Part shown: positions 21,301-31,469 of the stretch, one piece after another
Layout of the letters: every line of letters starts with the position of its first letter
How positions within the stretch are numbered: position 1 is the stretch's first letter
Assembly: GCA_025618425.1 (NCBI GenBank)
Contig: CM046832.1
Span: forward strand, 54,736,993 to 54,800,992
From: Heliocidaris tuberculata
Taxonomy: Eukaryota; Echinodermata; Echinoidea; Camarodonta; Echinometridae
DNA length: 64,000 nt
Reading direction: 5' to 3'
Notes under the pieces: model-generated
What the model saw: the letters and a program-made list of their open reading frames with translations, nothing else
Told to the model about the DNA's origin: nothing
Database searches by the model: none
Position numbers and translations under genes: made by a program

Positions 21301-22659
21301 CCCCATCTCTTCCTCCACCGCGACCTCCTCCTCCACCACGACCTCCACCACGGCCCCCTCCTCCTCCTCCACCACGACCTCCACCACGGCCCCCTCCTCC
21401 TCCACCACGACCTCCACCACCGCCCCCTCCTCCTCCTCCTCCACCACTACCTCCAATGCGACCTCCTCCTCCTCCTCCTTCGAGACCACCTCCACCTCCT
21501 CTTCCTCCACGACCTCCTGCTCCTCCTCCATGCCCATCAGGTCTTGGAATAGGGGGTGCTGAATCTCTCCGCAGTTGCTCTTTTTCAATGGCTCTCTTCA
21601 CCTCTACCTTTCTCCCAAGGAAACTGTGATATTTCAATCCTAGAAAAGAATCAGAGAAAAAAAATAAAGGTGAATAAGCACAGTGTAAGGTAAAAACAAA
21701 TAGCATTGCTGTCTCATCCAGAAAAATACACAGAGTTGGTCAAGTCACCTATATCCACTTACCTGCAGTGTGTATGAAGCAAGCATTATTCTCAACAACT
21801 TCTAACAAACAAATGTCTGTGAGCATCAACATTTATTTCAAACAAATAAAAAAATGCTTACCCACAACCTCCCCCACAATTTGCTTCGATGCAAAGGTGA
21901 TGAAGGCAAATCCTCTTGGCTTTCCATTCTTCTCGTTGGGTGGGATCTCAACTTCTACTACCTCCCCATATTTGGCGAAACCCTCTCTCAAGGACTGCTC
22001 TGTGGTGGATTCGGGAATGCCCCCAACGAATATCCGAGTTGTGTTTTCATTGGGTATGGCGGCCTTCAATAAGGCGGCTTTAGAACGGCTGGGCTAGAGG
22101 AACAACAGAAGAAAAAGGATGAATCAACTATGACCAGTTTTTACTTGGCCAGTCTTATATCATCATCAAACAATGTTCACAGTTTCTTTGACAGAAGCAT
22201 AAAATAAAGCCTTCTGATTTGCAATCAATTCAAGGAGTTTGTACTTTATCATATCACAGAAAAGAAACAGGACAAACAGATACTCTTATTCAATACAAAC
22301 TGTTCCCTCTTGCTCACCTGCCATTCCATCTTAAACATAATCACAGTATGCAATTTCTTTAACGTTACCTCGCCTTCTGTTATTCTCTTTATCTCCACGC
22401 TTTTTCCATCCACCATGATGCGCATATCTGGATGGGCAGCTATAACAGCTTCCATCATGTATGCTTTGCTGAAGGTGACAAAGCCGAAGCCCTTGGGCTT
22501 GTGATTGGGCCCTCTGACAAAGAGAACATCTACAAGGTGGCCAAACGGGAGAAAAGCTTCGTAGAGGTGCCTCTCTGAACTTTGGCTTCGGAGACCACCT
22601 AAAAACAGCTTCCTGTCATTGACGGGTTCATCAATTTCCCTGTAGATGGCATCGAGTTC
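15306..22659 (-). CDS. hnRNP A/B-type RNA-binding protein (5' exon not found)
   Basis: Exons, 5' to 3' on the minus strand: 22659-22369, 22093-21862, 21639-20845, 20200-20027, 19652-19557, 17060-16740, 15337-15306 (stop TGA at 15308-15306). All have AG/GT boundaries and matching phases, giving about 646 residues. Exon one encodes RRM1 (RNP2 KLFLGGL, RNP1 KGFGFVTF). The next encodes RRM2 (RIFVGGI, RGFAFITF), which finishes in the third exon (KYHSFLGRKVEVKRA). A long Gly/Arg/Pro-rich tail follows and ends in FGPIKK...RGPYGGG, resembling the M9/PY nuclear import signal of hnRNP A1. Family members bind pre-mRNA and act in splicing and mRNA transport. This protein is about twice the usual hnRNP A1 length. 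The RRM1 exon opens in frame without a Met, so a start exon lies upstream. Family assignment is strong; orthology (A1, A2/B1 or a related type) is not settled. Confidence 0.88.
15563..15636. mobile_element. Internally deleted copy of the 22.7-kb repeat
   Basis: It shares ACAAGATGAATG and GACTGC.TCTCCTATAT with 22700 onward, and CACCTTCGGTGGGC.GA with 23262 onward, but lacks about 500 bases between. Both copies lie in introns or flank of the hnRNP gene. Confidence 0.6.
15829..15894. mobile_element. piggyBac-like MITE stub (family D, copy C)
   Basis: TTAACCCTTTC followed by about 50 bases of the family D left arm, ending at the TTAA that opens the next copy. It looks like a truncated copy abutting copy D. 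Confidence 0.6.
15891..16306. mobile_element. piggyBac-like MITE (family D, copy D)
   Basis: TTAACCCTTTCAAGACA to TGTCCTGAAAGGGTTAA: full terminal inverted repeats with TTAA on both sides. It is in reverse orientation relative to the 6068 copy. Confidence 0.8.
16307..16663. mobile_element. piggyBac-like MITE fragment (family D, copy E)
   Basis: It starts inside the element (GAGCTCTAAACATTACACC) immediately after copy D and ends CATGAAAGGGTTAA. Tandem arrangement with copies C and D. Confidence 0.7.
16740..17060 (-). CDS. Gly/Ser-rich exon of hnRNP gene (M9-like region)
   Basis: Phase 1-1 exon of 107 codons. It encodes APGGGGGKGDRFRGP, an FGGRGVGGSGG stretch, SNYSDLGSNYGSMPSSFGP, then IKKEPGFPGPGPRG. 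The Tyr/Ser/Gly composition is prion-like, as in hnRNP A1/A2 tails. Its last residues form the N-terminal half of the nuclear import signal completed in the next exon. Confidence 0.8.
17291..17686. mobile_element. Foldback MITE, GGCCGGAATTCAC ends
   Basis: GGCCGGAATTCACAAAGGTGG and its inverted partner CCACCTTTGTGAATTCCGGCC flank about 395 bases whose halves pair nearly throughout. CAGACCATGGTTTAT occurs several times around the centre. Noncoding, intronic. Confidence 0.85.
18659..19134. mobile_element. Long foldback element in hnRNP intron
   Basis: The arms AAAAGTTGGTTAGACATTTC and GAAATGTCTAACCAACTTTT pair. Complementarity continues for about 200 bases to a loop near 18870-18930, rich in GCGATCGC/GTGATCAC palindromes. 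No ORF of note. Confidence 0.85.
19557..19652 (-). CDS. Met/Lys/Trp-rich 32-codon exon of hnRNP gene
   Basis: Acceptor TTCTTGAATCCAG and donor AAAG/GTAGGA, phase 1-1, exactly 96 bases. It reads MSKNKMKEYYRTMYMWKLKW then YHMMKTWTAAK, a basic aromatic segment unlike the Gly-rich tail on either side. I do not recognise it from hnRNP A1 or A2/B1. Being symmetric, it can be included or skipped without changing frame. Confidence 0.6.
20027..20200 (-). CDS. Gly/Pro/Asp-rich 58-codon exon of hnRNP gene
   Basis: Acceptor CTTCGTGTTCAG and donor GACCTAG/GTAAAG, phase 1-1. It encodes MFDSMPSEEMLRGQFGDGPM, a Gly/Pro stretch, and RRELSEVERDLE, an acidic/basic segment that reads straight into the basic 32-codon exon. 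It has no named domain. Confidence 0.7.
20845..21639 (-). CDS. Giant Gly/Arg/Pro-rich exon of hnRNP gene
   Basis: The 265 codons run from the end of RRM2 (KYHSFLGRKVEVKRAIEKEQ) into a GGRGG-rich tract of about 100 residues (RGG-box type, known to bind RNA and be arginine-methylated). A collagen-like GPxGPM-rich segment follows (GPRGPMGPREPMGPEGPM), then MDRG and Pro/Gly repeats. Phase 1-1. The reverse strand is open as a proline-rich ORF, a shadow of this exon. Confidence 0.82.
21862..22093 (-). CDS. RRM2 exon of hnRNP gene
   Basis: Acceptor TTGTTCCTCTAG and donor GTTGTGG/GTAAGC. It opens PSRSKAALLKAAIPNENTTR, an inter-RRM linker, and carries RNP2 RIFVGGI and RNP1 RGFAFITF. The last strand of the RRM is on the next exon. 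Confidence 0.88.
22369..22659 (-). CDS. RRM1 exon of hnRNP gene
   Basis: Acceptor CCTTGTTGCTACAG and donor GAAGGCGAG/GTAACG, phase 0-0. It reads ELDAIYREIDEPVNDRKLFL and then RRM1, with RNP1 KGFGFVTF and end VDGKSVEIKRITEGE. No in-frame ATG precedes the domain in this exon. Confidence 0.88.
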
Positions 22660-22699
22660 CTGTAGCAACAAGGAAAGAAAAATTCCACATCATAACATA

Positions 22700-23286
22700 A
22701 ACAAGATGAATGCGACTGCATCTCCTATATGCCTCTGCCTAATTCAGTTGATGGTTCAAACTGTTCTTGGAATATTATAACCAGAATAAAAAGCCTCTAA
22801 TAACATGTTAATAGACCTCTTTGACATTTGACCTTACACCTTATAACCCAAAAGTCTGATCACTTTATCTCCTCCTAGTCATGAATACAAAATAGTTGAG
22901 ATATGGTGATAACAAAGGTAAAAAAACCCATTAATTTCACATACACCTGTATAATGACCTCTATGACCTATCGTGAACAAAATCTAATCAGTTCGTCTCA
23001 CTATGGTGATGCATACTAGTTCCAAGGTTGAAGTTAATGGATCTGGTTCTTGAGATATCACGTTAACAAGGCAATTTCAGAATTTACCTCTATGACCTTT
23101 GACCTACGTATCCCAAAATCTAATCAGATCATCTTCCTATGGTGATACATACTAGCACCAAGTTTGAAGTTCATACCTCAAATGGTTCTTGAGTTATCGT
23201 TGGAACGAGAAAGCGGGACGGACAGATGGACAGACAACCCCAAAACAGGTCTCTGGCACCACCTTCGGTGGGCGGAAGCATAAAAA
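22700..23286. mobile_element. Dispersed repeat ending in TTCGGTGGGCGGAAGCATAA
   Basis: It runs from ACAAGATGAATGCGACTGCA to the 3' tail CACCTTCGGTGGGCGGAAGCATAA, with internal repetitive TGACCT/CTATGGTGATACATACTAG phrases. A deleted copy is at 15563-15636. It is noncoding and its class is not certain. Confidence 0.55.
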
Positions 23287-23843
23287 CAGGATAAGGTGTC
23301 TAATTTTTACTTTTAAAATTCGGCTCTCAAAATCAATCTTTAAGTTAGGTAAAGCACATATGTTAGTGTGACCAAATTTCATGGACAGTCTCTATCTTGA
23401 AAGTTCAGTCATATTTCAAAACTATGACACCACCAATAGAAAGAGTAACCTAAAATCATCTTCTCTCTAAATTCTCTGTAAAATTGGATAAAGAAGTGTC
23501 AAGATATTGTCGAAAGACTGCAAATTGTGCATGCGTTCCGAAAAAGATGAGACCTTAACAATATATGTCCAGAAATCTTCGTTTTCAAGATTCAAGATTC
23601 AAGATAATTTATTGTCATGTAATACCATCAAAACTGCAAGTAAAAATTGATATTTTAACATTATACAATGTTTTGCCTTTCATTTTATGCAATTACTTTG
23701 CTTTTTGATGGATTCTCATTTTTGATAAACCATCTGTAAACTCTCATGCATGAACTTTGGACTCTTTCTTTTTTTGGACCTTTTTCCAAATATTGTGTTC
23801 CGGTCCACCATCAAATGTTGAGATCGCAATATTTACAAACTTT

Positions 23844-24319
23844 ATCGGATCATGAGAAACATGAAAAATTCACAATTTATGGCAACTCGATGTGAATCTA
23901 CTAACCGTTCATGCGTAGCTTTTGTTGTGTAATTAGCATTACAAAGACGGCGAGATCAGCATGGAATGTATGATGAATGAAGTACATGGCAGTGCAATGC
24001 TGAGCGGTTTTGACGTGGCATGCCAAATTTAATTGTGCTACACGTCATGTAATATCTTGCACCGTCGCACACATAGACAGCAGTGTATATGTGTGTGCAA
24101 GATATAAGCACAAATAAATTTGGCATGCCACCTCTTAGATGCCTTGTAGATTCTAGACCTAGGCCTACTCCATTCATCTACAGCGCACATTCCATGCTGA
24201 TCTCACCGTCTTTGACATGCTGATCACACAATGTGCGAAAGCTACACATGAACGGTAAGTAAATCAACATCGATGTCTCACCATAAATTGTATTTTTTTC
24301 ACATTTCTCATGATCCGAT
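23844..24319. mobile_element. Long foldback element
   Basis: ATCGGATCATGAGAAACATG on the left pairs with CATTTCTCATGATCCGAT on the right. Inner segments pair too: CCGTTCATGCGTAGC with GCTACACATGAACGG, and GCATGGAATGT with ACATTCCATGC. No coding capacity. Confidence 0.8.
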
Positions 24320-24743
24320 TGTTGATGTGGTCGAATGAGCTAAAAGATGAAGATTTTAGCAAACTCCGAAGCTGGTTTGCAAGGTTCACCGTACGTGGAA
24401 ATGATGAATCTTGCCCACTGATTTTTTTTTTGTTTACTTGTGTCTCCGTAGCGTAGGGCAGATTGCCTCCCGTGTACGGCTTGATGTTCAACATGTTCAA
24501 AGTCATATTTCATAAAAACATCAAGCCCGTATGGCTAGCCGAGTCCCAGTCCCCGACTCTGAGAAAAAGTCCCTTGTAATTTTTTGTTCAAGTTGTTGCC
24601 ATTGGGGGCGTTGGTGTTGTTTCTATTATTGTCCTCAAAACAGCTTTTTTTTTTTTTCAAATTTGCTTTCTATTTCATATGAACTGGATTGGACAAAACA
24701 ATAATGATTTGGCAAACCCAGAGAACATAGAGAAAAGGTGACC

Positions 24744-27247
24744 AGACGTAGACGTAGTAAAAAAAAAAAAAAAGCCGATGCCACTCTTCACAGGGCCTTG
24801 ATTTTAATCTCTGCAATATAGCAGCCATTTTAGAGTCTAAAGGACCTCTTGAAAATCACCTTTACCGTGAGCCACCTTCTCTCATCTCCTCTTCACCATA
24901 GCTTTAGAATATTAAAACTTATTTTTTTACCCTAGAGTTTAACATTATCGAAAACAAAATGTGAAATATTAATTTTAATGGTTACCAGTAGTCCGAACGA
25001 GGCCCTGAAAAAGCCTTCGCAGCTTTGCTGCGCTCGTAGACCCGGAAGCGTCCCGTAATGTAATCAACCTACAGTCACTCCCGCAATTTTCAGATCCACC
25101 ATAAGTTAGACAAGACCGCTACGAGCACGAGGGCCTCGCCATAGGACCTCGCACGCATTCTGACCGGGCGCATCTCGCGCTCATAGCAGTCTTGTCTAAC
25201 GCAGGGTTTTCCATGACGGCTTTTAACATGTAACGCCAACAAGTTTCGCGTTCGGCCCGACATGTTTAAAATCATGCGACATGTTTAAAATCATGAGCAA
25301 CAGGTTACAAATTTAAGAATTTGAAACAGATCCTTAACAGACTCGCATGGAAATTCCCACAATCAACAACTATTAAAACCTTTTGAACATACAATAATAC
25401 ATACGAAGTTTTAATCATTTATGAAAGGTCGAACTGATGAAACACAAGTTTATTTGCTCCACGATCATCTTGATTCAAAATACGTCCGCCACATGCCACT
25501 GGCTTGCTACCCCAATCTAGCCTGGTGCTGGCCGGGAGAACATAACGGCCCATATGCACATACGAAGCTCGCGTATATGTACGTATGTATACTCTCCATC
25601 GTTTCGCTGATCCCACAAAATGTTAATGGGTACATTAGACCTGATCATTCATACAGCCGGCCCAGCGAGTTTTTTTTTTTTTTTTTCTATTCAGGTCCCA
25701 CCAAAGCGCAAAGGAAGAAGGCAGAAAAAATATGCACGTCCCGGGAAGCCTTGGGTGAGAAAAAGAAAAATAGCAAAAATAAGAGGGACGTCAAGATGAA
25801 GAAATGGAAGGAGATACTGGAAAAGGTGCAATATTTGAATAAACGGCAAAATTATTATGAATGGTTATATAAATGAATAAATAAAAAAGATAAATAAATG
25901 AGCATTGTTCGCGCTTCGCGCTCGTGTTGTGCGCTTTGCACACATGTTTACATGTTTAAATTTTCAATTGTGGAAAACCCTGGTCCAACATATGTTGGAT
26001 CTGAAAATTGCGTGACTTCCGGGTCTACGAGCGCAGCGAAAGCTGCGAAAGCTTTTTTGGGGCGTTGTTCAGACTAACGGTAACCATTAAATTAATATTT
26101 CACATTTTGTTATTCGATATTTTTCAATTCTAGGGTAAAAAAATGGGGTCTTAATATTCTAAAGCTATGGTGAAGAGGAGATGACAGAAGCTGGCTCACG
26201 GTAAAGCCAAAGGTGATTTTCAGGTTCTTTACTAACTCCAGGGAGCTCGAACGCTACGCGTTCGAGCTCCAGGTACAAATAACCGACGTCTGCATCGCCA
26301 TGAGTTTGGTTAAATTCATTTGTTAGTTTTTGAAGGTAAGATGAAAATTTGTACTTACATGTCAGGATAATTACTTTATATATGCAGTAGGCTTTCAGAT
26401 TTCACGATTTGACGATCATTTCGATGAAAAAAAGATAAATTTCCTCTCCGAGCCGATCTTTCCGTGTTGTATCGTCGATGCAAATGACTCGCATTCGCAA
26501 TGTGCATGCACACTGCGAATGCGAGTCATTTGCATCGACGATACAACACGAGTTTCACCTTTCCCGCACGAAGCTCGAAATCTTTGACGTTTTAGCAAAG
26601 TTTGAGAGAAAGTAGCACCTGTTTAGGCTTTTGTCCTCTCAATTCCCCCGCTTTTTCGCTCTCGCATTTTTTTTTTTGTTGTATCGTCGATGCAAATGAC
26701 TCGTATTCACGGTGCGCATGCAATTCAGCGCATGCACATTGCGAATGCGAGTCATTTGCATCGACGATACAACACGGGGAAAGATCGGCTCGGAGAGGAA
26801 ATTTATCTTTTTTTCATCGAAATGATCGTCAAATCGTGAAATCTGAAAGCCTACTGCATATATAAAGTAATTATCCTGACATGTAAGTACAAATTTTCAT
26901 CTTACCTTCAAAAACTAACAAATGAATTTAACCAAACTCATGGCGATGGAGACGTCGGTTATTTGTACCTGGAGCTCGAACGCTACACGTTCGAGCTCCC
27001 TGGAGTTAGTTCTTTACTAACTTTAGACTCTCAAATGGCTGCTATATTGCAGAGCGAGATTAAAAAAGCAGGCTCTATGAAGAGTAGCGTCAGGTTTTTT
27101 TTTTTTTTTACTCTTCAAAGAGCCTTTCAGGCTAAACAGACGTAGCCTGGAAAGCTCTGTGAAGAGTAAAAAAAAAAAAGCTGACACTACTCTTCAGTAG
27201 CGTCAGCTTTTTTTTTTTTACTCTTCACAGAGCCTTCCAGGCTAACC
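24744..27247. mobile_element. Composite family B foldback with nested insertions
   Basis: The left arm (24760-25012) and the right arm (26062-26224, continuing 27017-27247) are inverted family B sequences, with landmarks AGCAGCCATTTTAGAGTCTA and TCGAAAACAAAATGTGAAAT. The right arm is split by the family C element at 26232-27009. A second inverted layer is nested inside, with CGCTCGTAGACCCGGAAG at about 25032 matched by CTTCCGGGTCTACGAGCG at about 26017. The extreme right carries its own mini-hairpin of AGCCTGGAAAG/CTCTTCACAGAG sequence (27129-27247). Confidence 0.72.
26232..27009. mobile_element. Hairpin-ended foldback MITE (family C, copy 2)
   Basis: Ends CTAACTCCAGGG and CCCTGGAGTTAG, flanked by perfect TTCTTTA duplications (26225-26231 and 27010-27016). 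Inside each end is a perfect or near-perfect hairpin, GGAGCTCGAACGC-TAC-GCGTTCGAGCTCC in two halves, followed by AGGTACAAATAACCGACGTC. The central arms contain GTTGTATCGTCGATGCAAAT in both orientations. A foreign block of about 120 bases (26551-26672), nearly identical to 29407-29526, is embedded. Confidence 0.85.
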
Positions 27248-27740
27248 AGAGGCGCGTGCTGTATTCATTCAATACTGTGTGTGACAATACGGTTTATTCC
27301 GTCAAGAAACGCACATCTGGCATATTGTCACATAGAGCACATGCGTCTGGTCCCCTCTTCTCCGGGTTTGCCAAAAATTTACACCACATTTCGATGGCAC
27401 ATGTTCGCGTATTTGCATATAAACTCGACAATCATGTGTCGGACAATGGACGCCTAAAAACACAGACACACAGCTAATAATAAGGACACGGGACTACACA
27501 AATATGTGCCATCAAAATTTAGTGTAAATTTTTGGCACACCCGGAGATAGCCAATGCCTTTGACTTTGTGAGCGTTTATCTCGTATTTTCACTAAATTTT
27601 CGTTATACATACCGGGTTTCCCATCGCCATCGTTGGTTTATACCAAGTTGTAACCACCCTGAATTGTCGTAAAACTATCAAACACGCTAGCGTTTTTAGC
27701 GTTTACGTTCAGCTAGCTCGCGCTCGAGATCGATCGAGAA

Positions 27741-28246
27741 TTAAAGGGAAAGTTCACCCTGAAGATTACTTGAGTTTAAAAAATGCAGAAAAAATAAAGA
27801 AAAATATTGGCGAAGGTTTGATGAAAATCGGTCAAATAATAAAAGAGTTATGACTATTTAAAGTTTTGGATTCGTGACGTCACATGCGAGCAGCTGCCCA
27901 TTGGTCATGTAATAAATATTCCATATATTCACATTTTTTTTTACGTTCCACGATAAATTAATATTGTTTCTTTTCAGAATCTAGTATTGAATAACATTTC
28001 TGACAATATATCAAATGCACAGACGAAAATATTCTAAATTTTCTGAGAAAACTGTATTTTATGGAATATTTATCACATTATATAATGGAGGAGCTGCTCG
28101 CATGTGACGTCACAAAATCAAAACTTCAAAAGTCCATAACTCCATTATTCTTTAACGGATTTTGTCCAAACTTTCGCCAATATTTTTCTTTATTTTTTCT
28201 GCATTTTTTAAACTCAAGTAATCTTCGGGGTGAACTTCCCCTTTAA
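27741..28246. mobile_element. TTAA-ended foldback (family E)
   Basis: The ends are TTAAAGGGAAAGTTCACCCTG and GGGGTGAACTTCCCCTTTAA. The inner arms pair around GTGACGTCACATGCGAGCAG and CTGCTCGCATGTGACGTCAC. About 500 bases, noncoding. It shares its right TTAA with the next element. Confidence 0.85.
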
Positions 28247-28739
28247 AGGGGGTACCCAATGCTGAAACAATGTTAGTTCATTTAAAAGATCATGATTTTA
28301 TTAGAAGAAAATCATCTGCCTTAAGTTTTTTAAAAATTCGTGTTGCCAGAAAAATCCCCGAAATATGGTAAGACTTCAGGATATTTTGGCCCCTCAGCTG
28401 TGTCCCAATTTCAGCTAGGTAACCACAATGACGTCAAAGTGGTTACCCAGGTTCGCGTATTGCAGATGTGTTGCGCGCTAGACTGTACAAAATGCATTAC
28501 ACCTTGCGCGCATTTTGCTATAATTGCGCGACAAGGTAACCACTTTGACGTCATTGTGGTTACCTAGCTGAAATTGGGACACAGCTGAGGGGCCAAAATA
28601 TTCTGAAATCTTACCATATTTCGGGGATTTTCTGGCAACACGAATTTTAAATTTTTTGTAAGGCAGATGATTTTCTTCTAATAAAATCATGATCTTTTAA
28701 ATGAACTAACATTGTTTCAGCATTGGGTACCCCCTTTAA
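28243..28739. mobile_element. TTAA-ended foldback (family F), abutting family E
   Basis: TTAAAGGGGGTACCCAATGC and GCATTGGGTACCCCCTTTAA form the ends. The arms pair almost base for base, including GGTAACCACAATGACGTC and GACGTCATTGTGGTTACC. It is a different family from the 27741 element but is joined to it at one TTAA. Confidence 0.87.
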
Positions 28740-28982
28740 AGCTAGCTGTGCATGCTGCATGCTGATATTGTCACCCGTACCTATATAGACTTCTAGGGGT
28801 CCTAGCTACCTTTTCACCTTTTTATTTCTGCCTTTTTTTCGTTTCAGAAATTCTAAGCTTCACCTTAACGCTAGATGGCGCGCTTACGAAAGATTCGGGG
28901 TCGGCCGGCCGGCCGGCCGGGCATGCACTGATGTGATATATTCGGACAATTCCTGCGCTGCCCAAACACGTGTTAAATTGAA

Positions 28983-29050
28983 GCCCCCCCCCCCCCCCCC
29001 CCCACGTTTTTTTTAGTAGACACAAAAAAAAAAAAAAAAAAAAAAAAAAC
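28983..29050. repeat. Poly-C then poly-A homopolymer tracts
   Basis: About 20 C residues, a short T-rich link, then about 27 A residues. Confidence 0.8.
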
Positions 29051-29159
29051 GTCGGACAAAAGGCTCGAAAATTGTCATTAATGAGTGATATCAGATCAGC
29101 CCCCGGCCCCCCACTTTCAGAAACGCTCCGCGGCCCCTGTCATGAGAAAGCGGGGCTGG

Positions 29160-29560
29160 GGGGGGGGGGGGAGGGTGCAGGGACATAGGTCCAGGGGAGC
29201 CGGGTGAGTTTTCCCCCTTCCGCGCGAAGGGCGAAAGCTCTGACGTTTGTAACAGGGGTGGGTGCAGGGAGGGGGGGGGTTCCCCCTCCCGCACGAAGCG
29301 CAAAAGATCTTCCGTTTGAGCAAATTTTTAGTAAAAGTTAGTTCAAAACCCTGACTGCTTTTCAATTATTTGGACGCAATTCTGCAGGGTGGGCGCAGGG
29401 AGGGGGAGTTTCACCTTTCCCGCGCGAAGCTCGAAATCTTTGACGTTTTAGCAAAGTTTGAGAGAAAGTAGCACCTGTTTAGGCTTTTGTCCTCTCAATT
29501 CCCCCGCTTTTTCGCTCTCGCATTTTTAAAAGTTGGTGTTGGGAGGGGGGGGGGGGGGGT
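29160..29560. repeat. Tandem G-rich/CGCGCGAAG repeat block
   Basis: Three diverged copies of a unit: a GTGCAGGGAGGGGG run, then TTCCCCCTCCCGC.CGAAGCG and a GACGTTT...AGCAAA segment. The same unit occurs twice in the family B element at 3.24-3.56 kb and once inside the family C element at 26.55 kb. Confidence 0.65.
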
Positions 29561-29622
29561 GACCGCCCCCATCGCCCCTGGCTACAAGCCTGTCCTAGAC
29601 CCAATTACCGCGATAGATAGTG

Positions 29623-30097
29623 ATTGTAAATGACTCATAACCATGTAGAATTCAATGGTGACCTGCGTGATCTAAAACAAACCAAAAACCAAAAACAAAC
29701 AAACAAAAACAAAAAAAGCGGGGAAAAAAGAAAGAAGGAAAAAAAATTTAAAATGAGCACATCCTATAGAGACAGAGTCATAGTCATGATAGTTGCGTAC
29801 GTATCTACAGGGTACGTCCCCCGATTCGAATTGAGAAAATAGGAGGGAATAGAGAAAGAAACGAAAGAAAGCAAAGAAGGAAATAAACGTGAGATGATAG
29901 GCCCTATCGAAGTCCCCACACCTCCCTCGCTCGGTCGCTATTTCTAGCCCGCATTAAGTCGACCAGTAATACCAGTGTCCTGCAACAAGATGGTCGGCGC
30001 CGCTCAATGATTGGACATACGCTACGCCCAGGGGCGGACTGGGACAAAAATTCGAGGTGGGAATTTTGAAGCGACTGGGCCTTTTTATTGTTGACCC

Positions 30098-30128
<31 letters not shown>

Positions 30129-30328
30129 GGGGGGGGGGGTTCTGTTGTTGTTGTTGTTTTCTTTTTTGTATGACCGGCCATCGACCGGCCCTACAGTAGG
30201 GCCTATACTATTTTTCAAATCAGGCAGTTTTTTAAGCTTTTGTAGTTATTACTCATCCACAACCACATGGCAGACACTGGGGTAATCTCTTATGACCATT
30301 ATGGTCAATTGGTCTAGGAAATGTTGAC

Positions 30329-30371
<43 letters not shown>

Positions 30372-30970
30372 ATTAGCCCTCAGTCTCTCTCAAACCCCGC
30401 TAGTCTCTATCGCTAGTTCTGTCTATGTCTCGTCTTGTTATGTAATCATTGGCGTAGCCATCAAGGCGCCGCATGGGGAGTTTTCCCCAAGGGCCGGTCG
30501 ATATTTGGGTTAAAAATGGCCGGTCATACCGGTCATAAAAAAAAGGCCGGCCAACAACAAAAAGGGCCAGTCGCTTCGAAATTCCCCACTCAAATTTTTG
30601 TCCCAGTCCGCCCCTGGGCGTAGCGTAACATGTCCATTCATTGAGCGGCGCCGACCGTCTTGGTGCAGGGCAGCGGTGTTTATTGGTCGACTTTAATGCG
30701 AGCTAGAAATAGCGACCGAGGGAAGGAGGGTGTGTGGACTTCGAAAGGGCCTATCATCTCACGTTTATTTCCTTCTTTGCTTTCTTTCGTTTCTTTCTCT
30801 ATTCCCTCCTATTTTTCTCCATTCGATTCAGGGGGACGTGCCTTGTAGCCATTCAACTATAGGGTGTACTTTTTTCCTTCTTTCTTTCTCCCTTTTTTTT
30901 TTTTTTTTTTTTTGATCACGCAGATCACCATTGAATTCTACGCGGTTATATATGAGTCATTCACAATTAC
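29623..30970. mobile_element. Very long foldback (about 1.35 kb)
   Basis: TGTAAATGACTCATAACCATG on the left matches the inverse of ATATGAGTCATTCACAATTACA on the right. Pairing continues through GGAATAGAGAAAGAAACGAA, TCGGTCGCTATTTCTAG and GGGGCGGACTGGGACAAAA to a loop at about 30290-30430 containing a (CT)n run. The arms differ by indels. A piece of the centre and right arm is repeated again at 30985-31260. Confidence 0.8.
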
Positions 30971-31024
30971 ATGGAGACATCGTGACACTCTCTCGTAGTC
31001 ATGATTGGTCTAGCATATTCTGAC

Positions 31025-31035
31025 CCATTTCTCTT

Positions 31036-31083
<48 letters not shown>

Positions 31084-31086
31084 GCA
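31025..31086. repeat. (CT)n / (CA)n microsatellite
   Basis: CTCTCT followed by CACACACACG units. Confidence 0.85.
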
Positions 31087-31469
31087 CGCACTCTGTCTCT
31101 CTTTCTCTCTCTTTATAGTTGAATCTGTTTCTGTCTTTGTGTCCATCTGATCTATTGCTGAGTTCTGTTTATGTCTCGTGACTCTCGTCTCTCTTTCTCC
31201 AATGGCGTAGCACTTTTCCATTCATTGAGGGGGCGCAGACCGTCATGTATAAGACACCGGCCTTTATCAGTCGATTCTTTTCGATATGATATATTGTACT
31301 TATACTGTTGTTCGAAAATTGAGTATTTCATATTCCCATGAGACCATTAGCGTATTTCAAAGGGGCAAGGGGCAGGCAAGGGGCAGTTTGCCCCTTTGAG
31401 ATATTTCCAACCAAGAAAAAAGCAACTGCCTTTTCAATTAAAATGAGGAATGAGGAAATTATGACATGC

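Noticed and set aside
20853..21629. 258-codon plus-strand proline-rich ORF
   Set aside because: It is the reverse complement of the Gly-rich hnRNP exon, whose frame, splice sites and domain continuity are convincing. The GC-rich repeat keeps several frames open.
25421..25876. 151-codon ORF with a lysine-rich end
   Set aside because: It lies in the middle of a composite foldback. The lysine run comes from an A-rich tract, with no domain or splice context.
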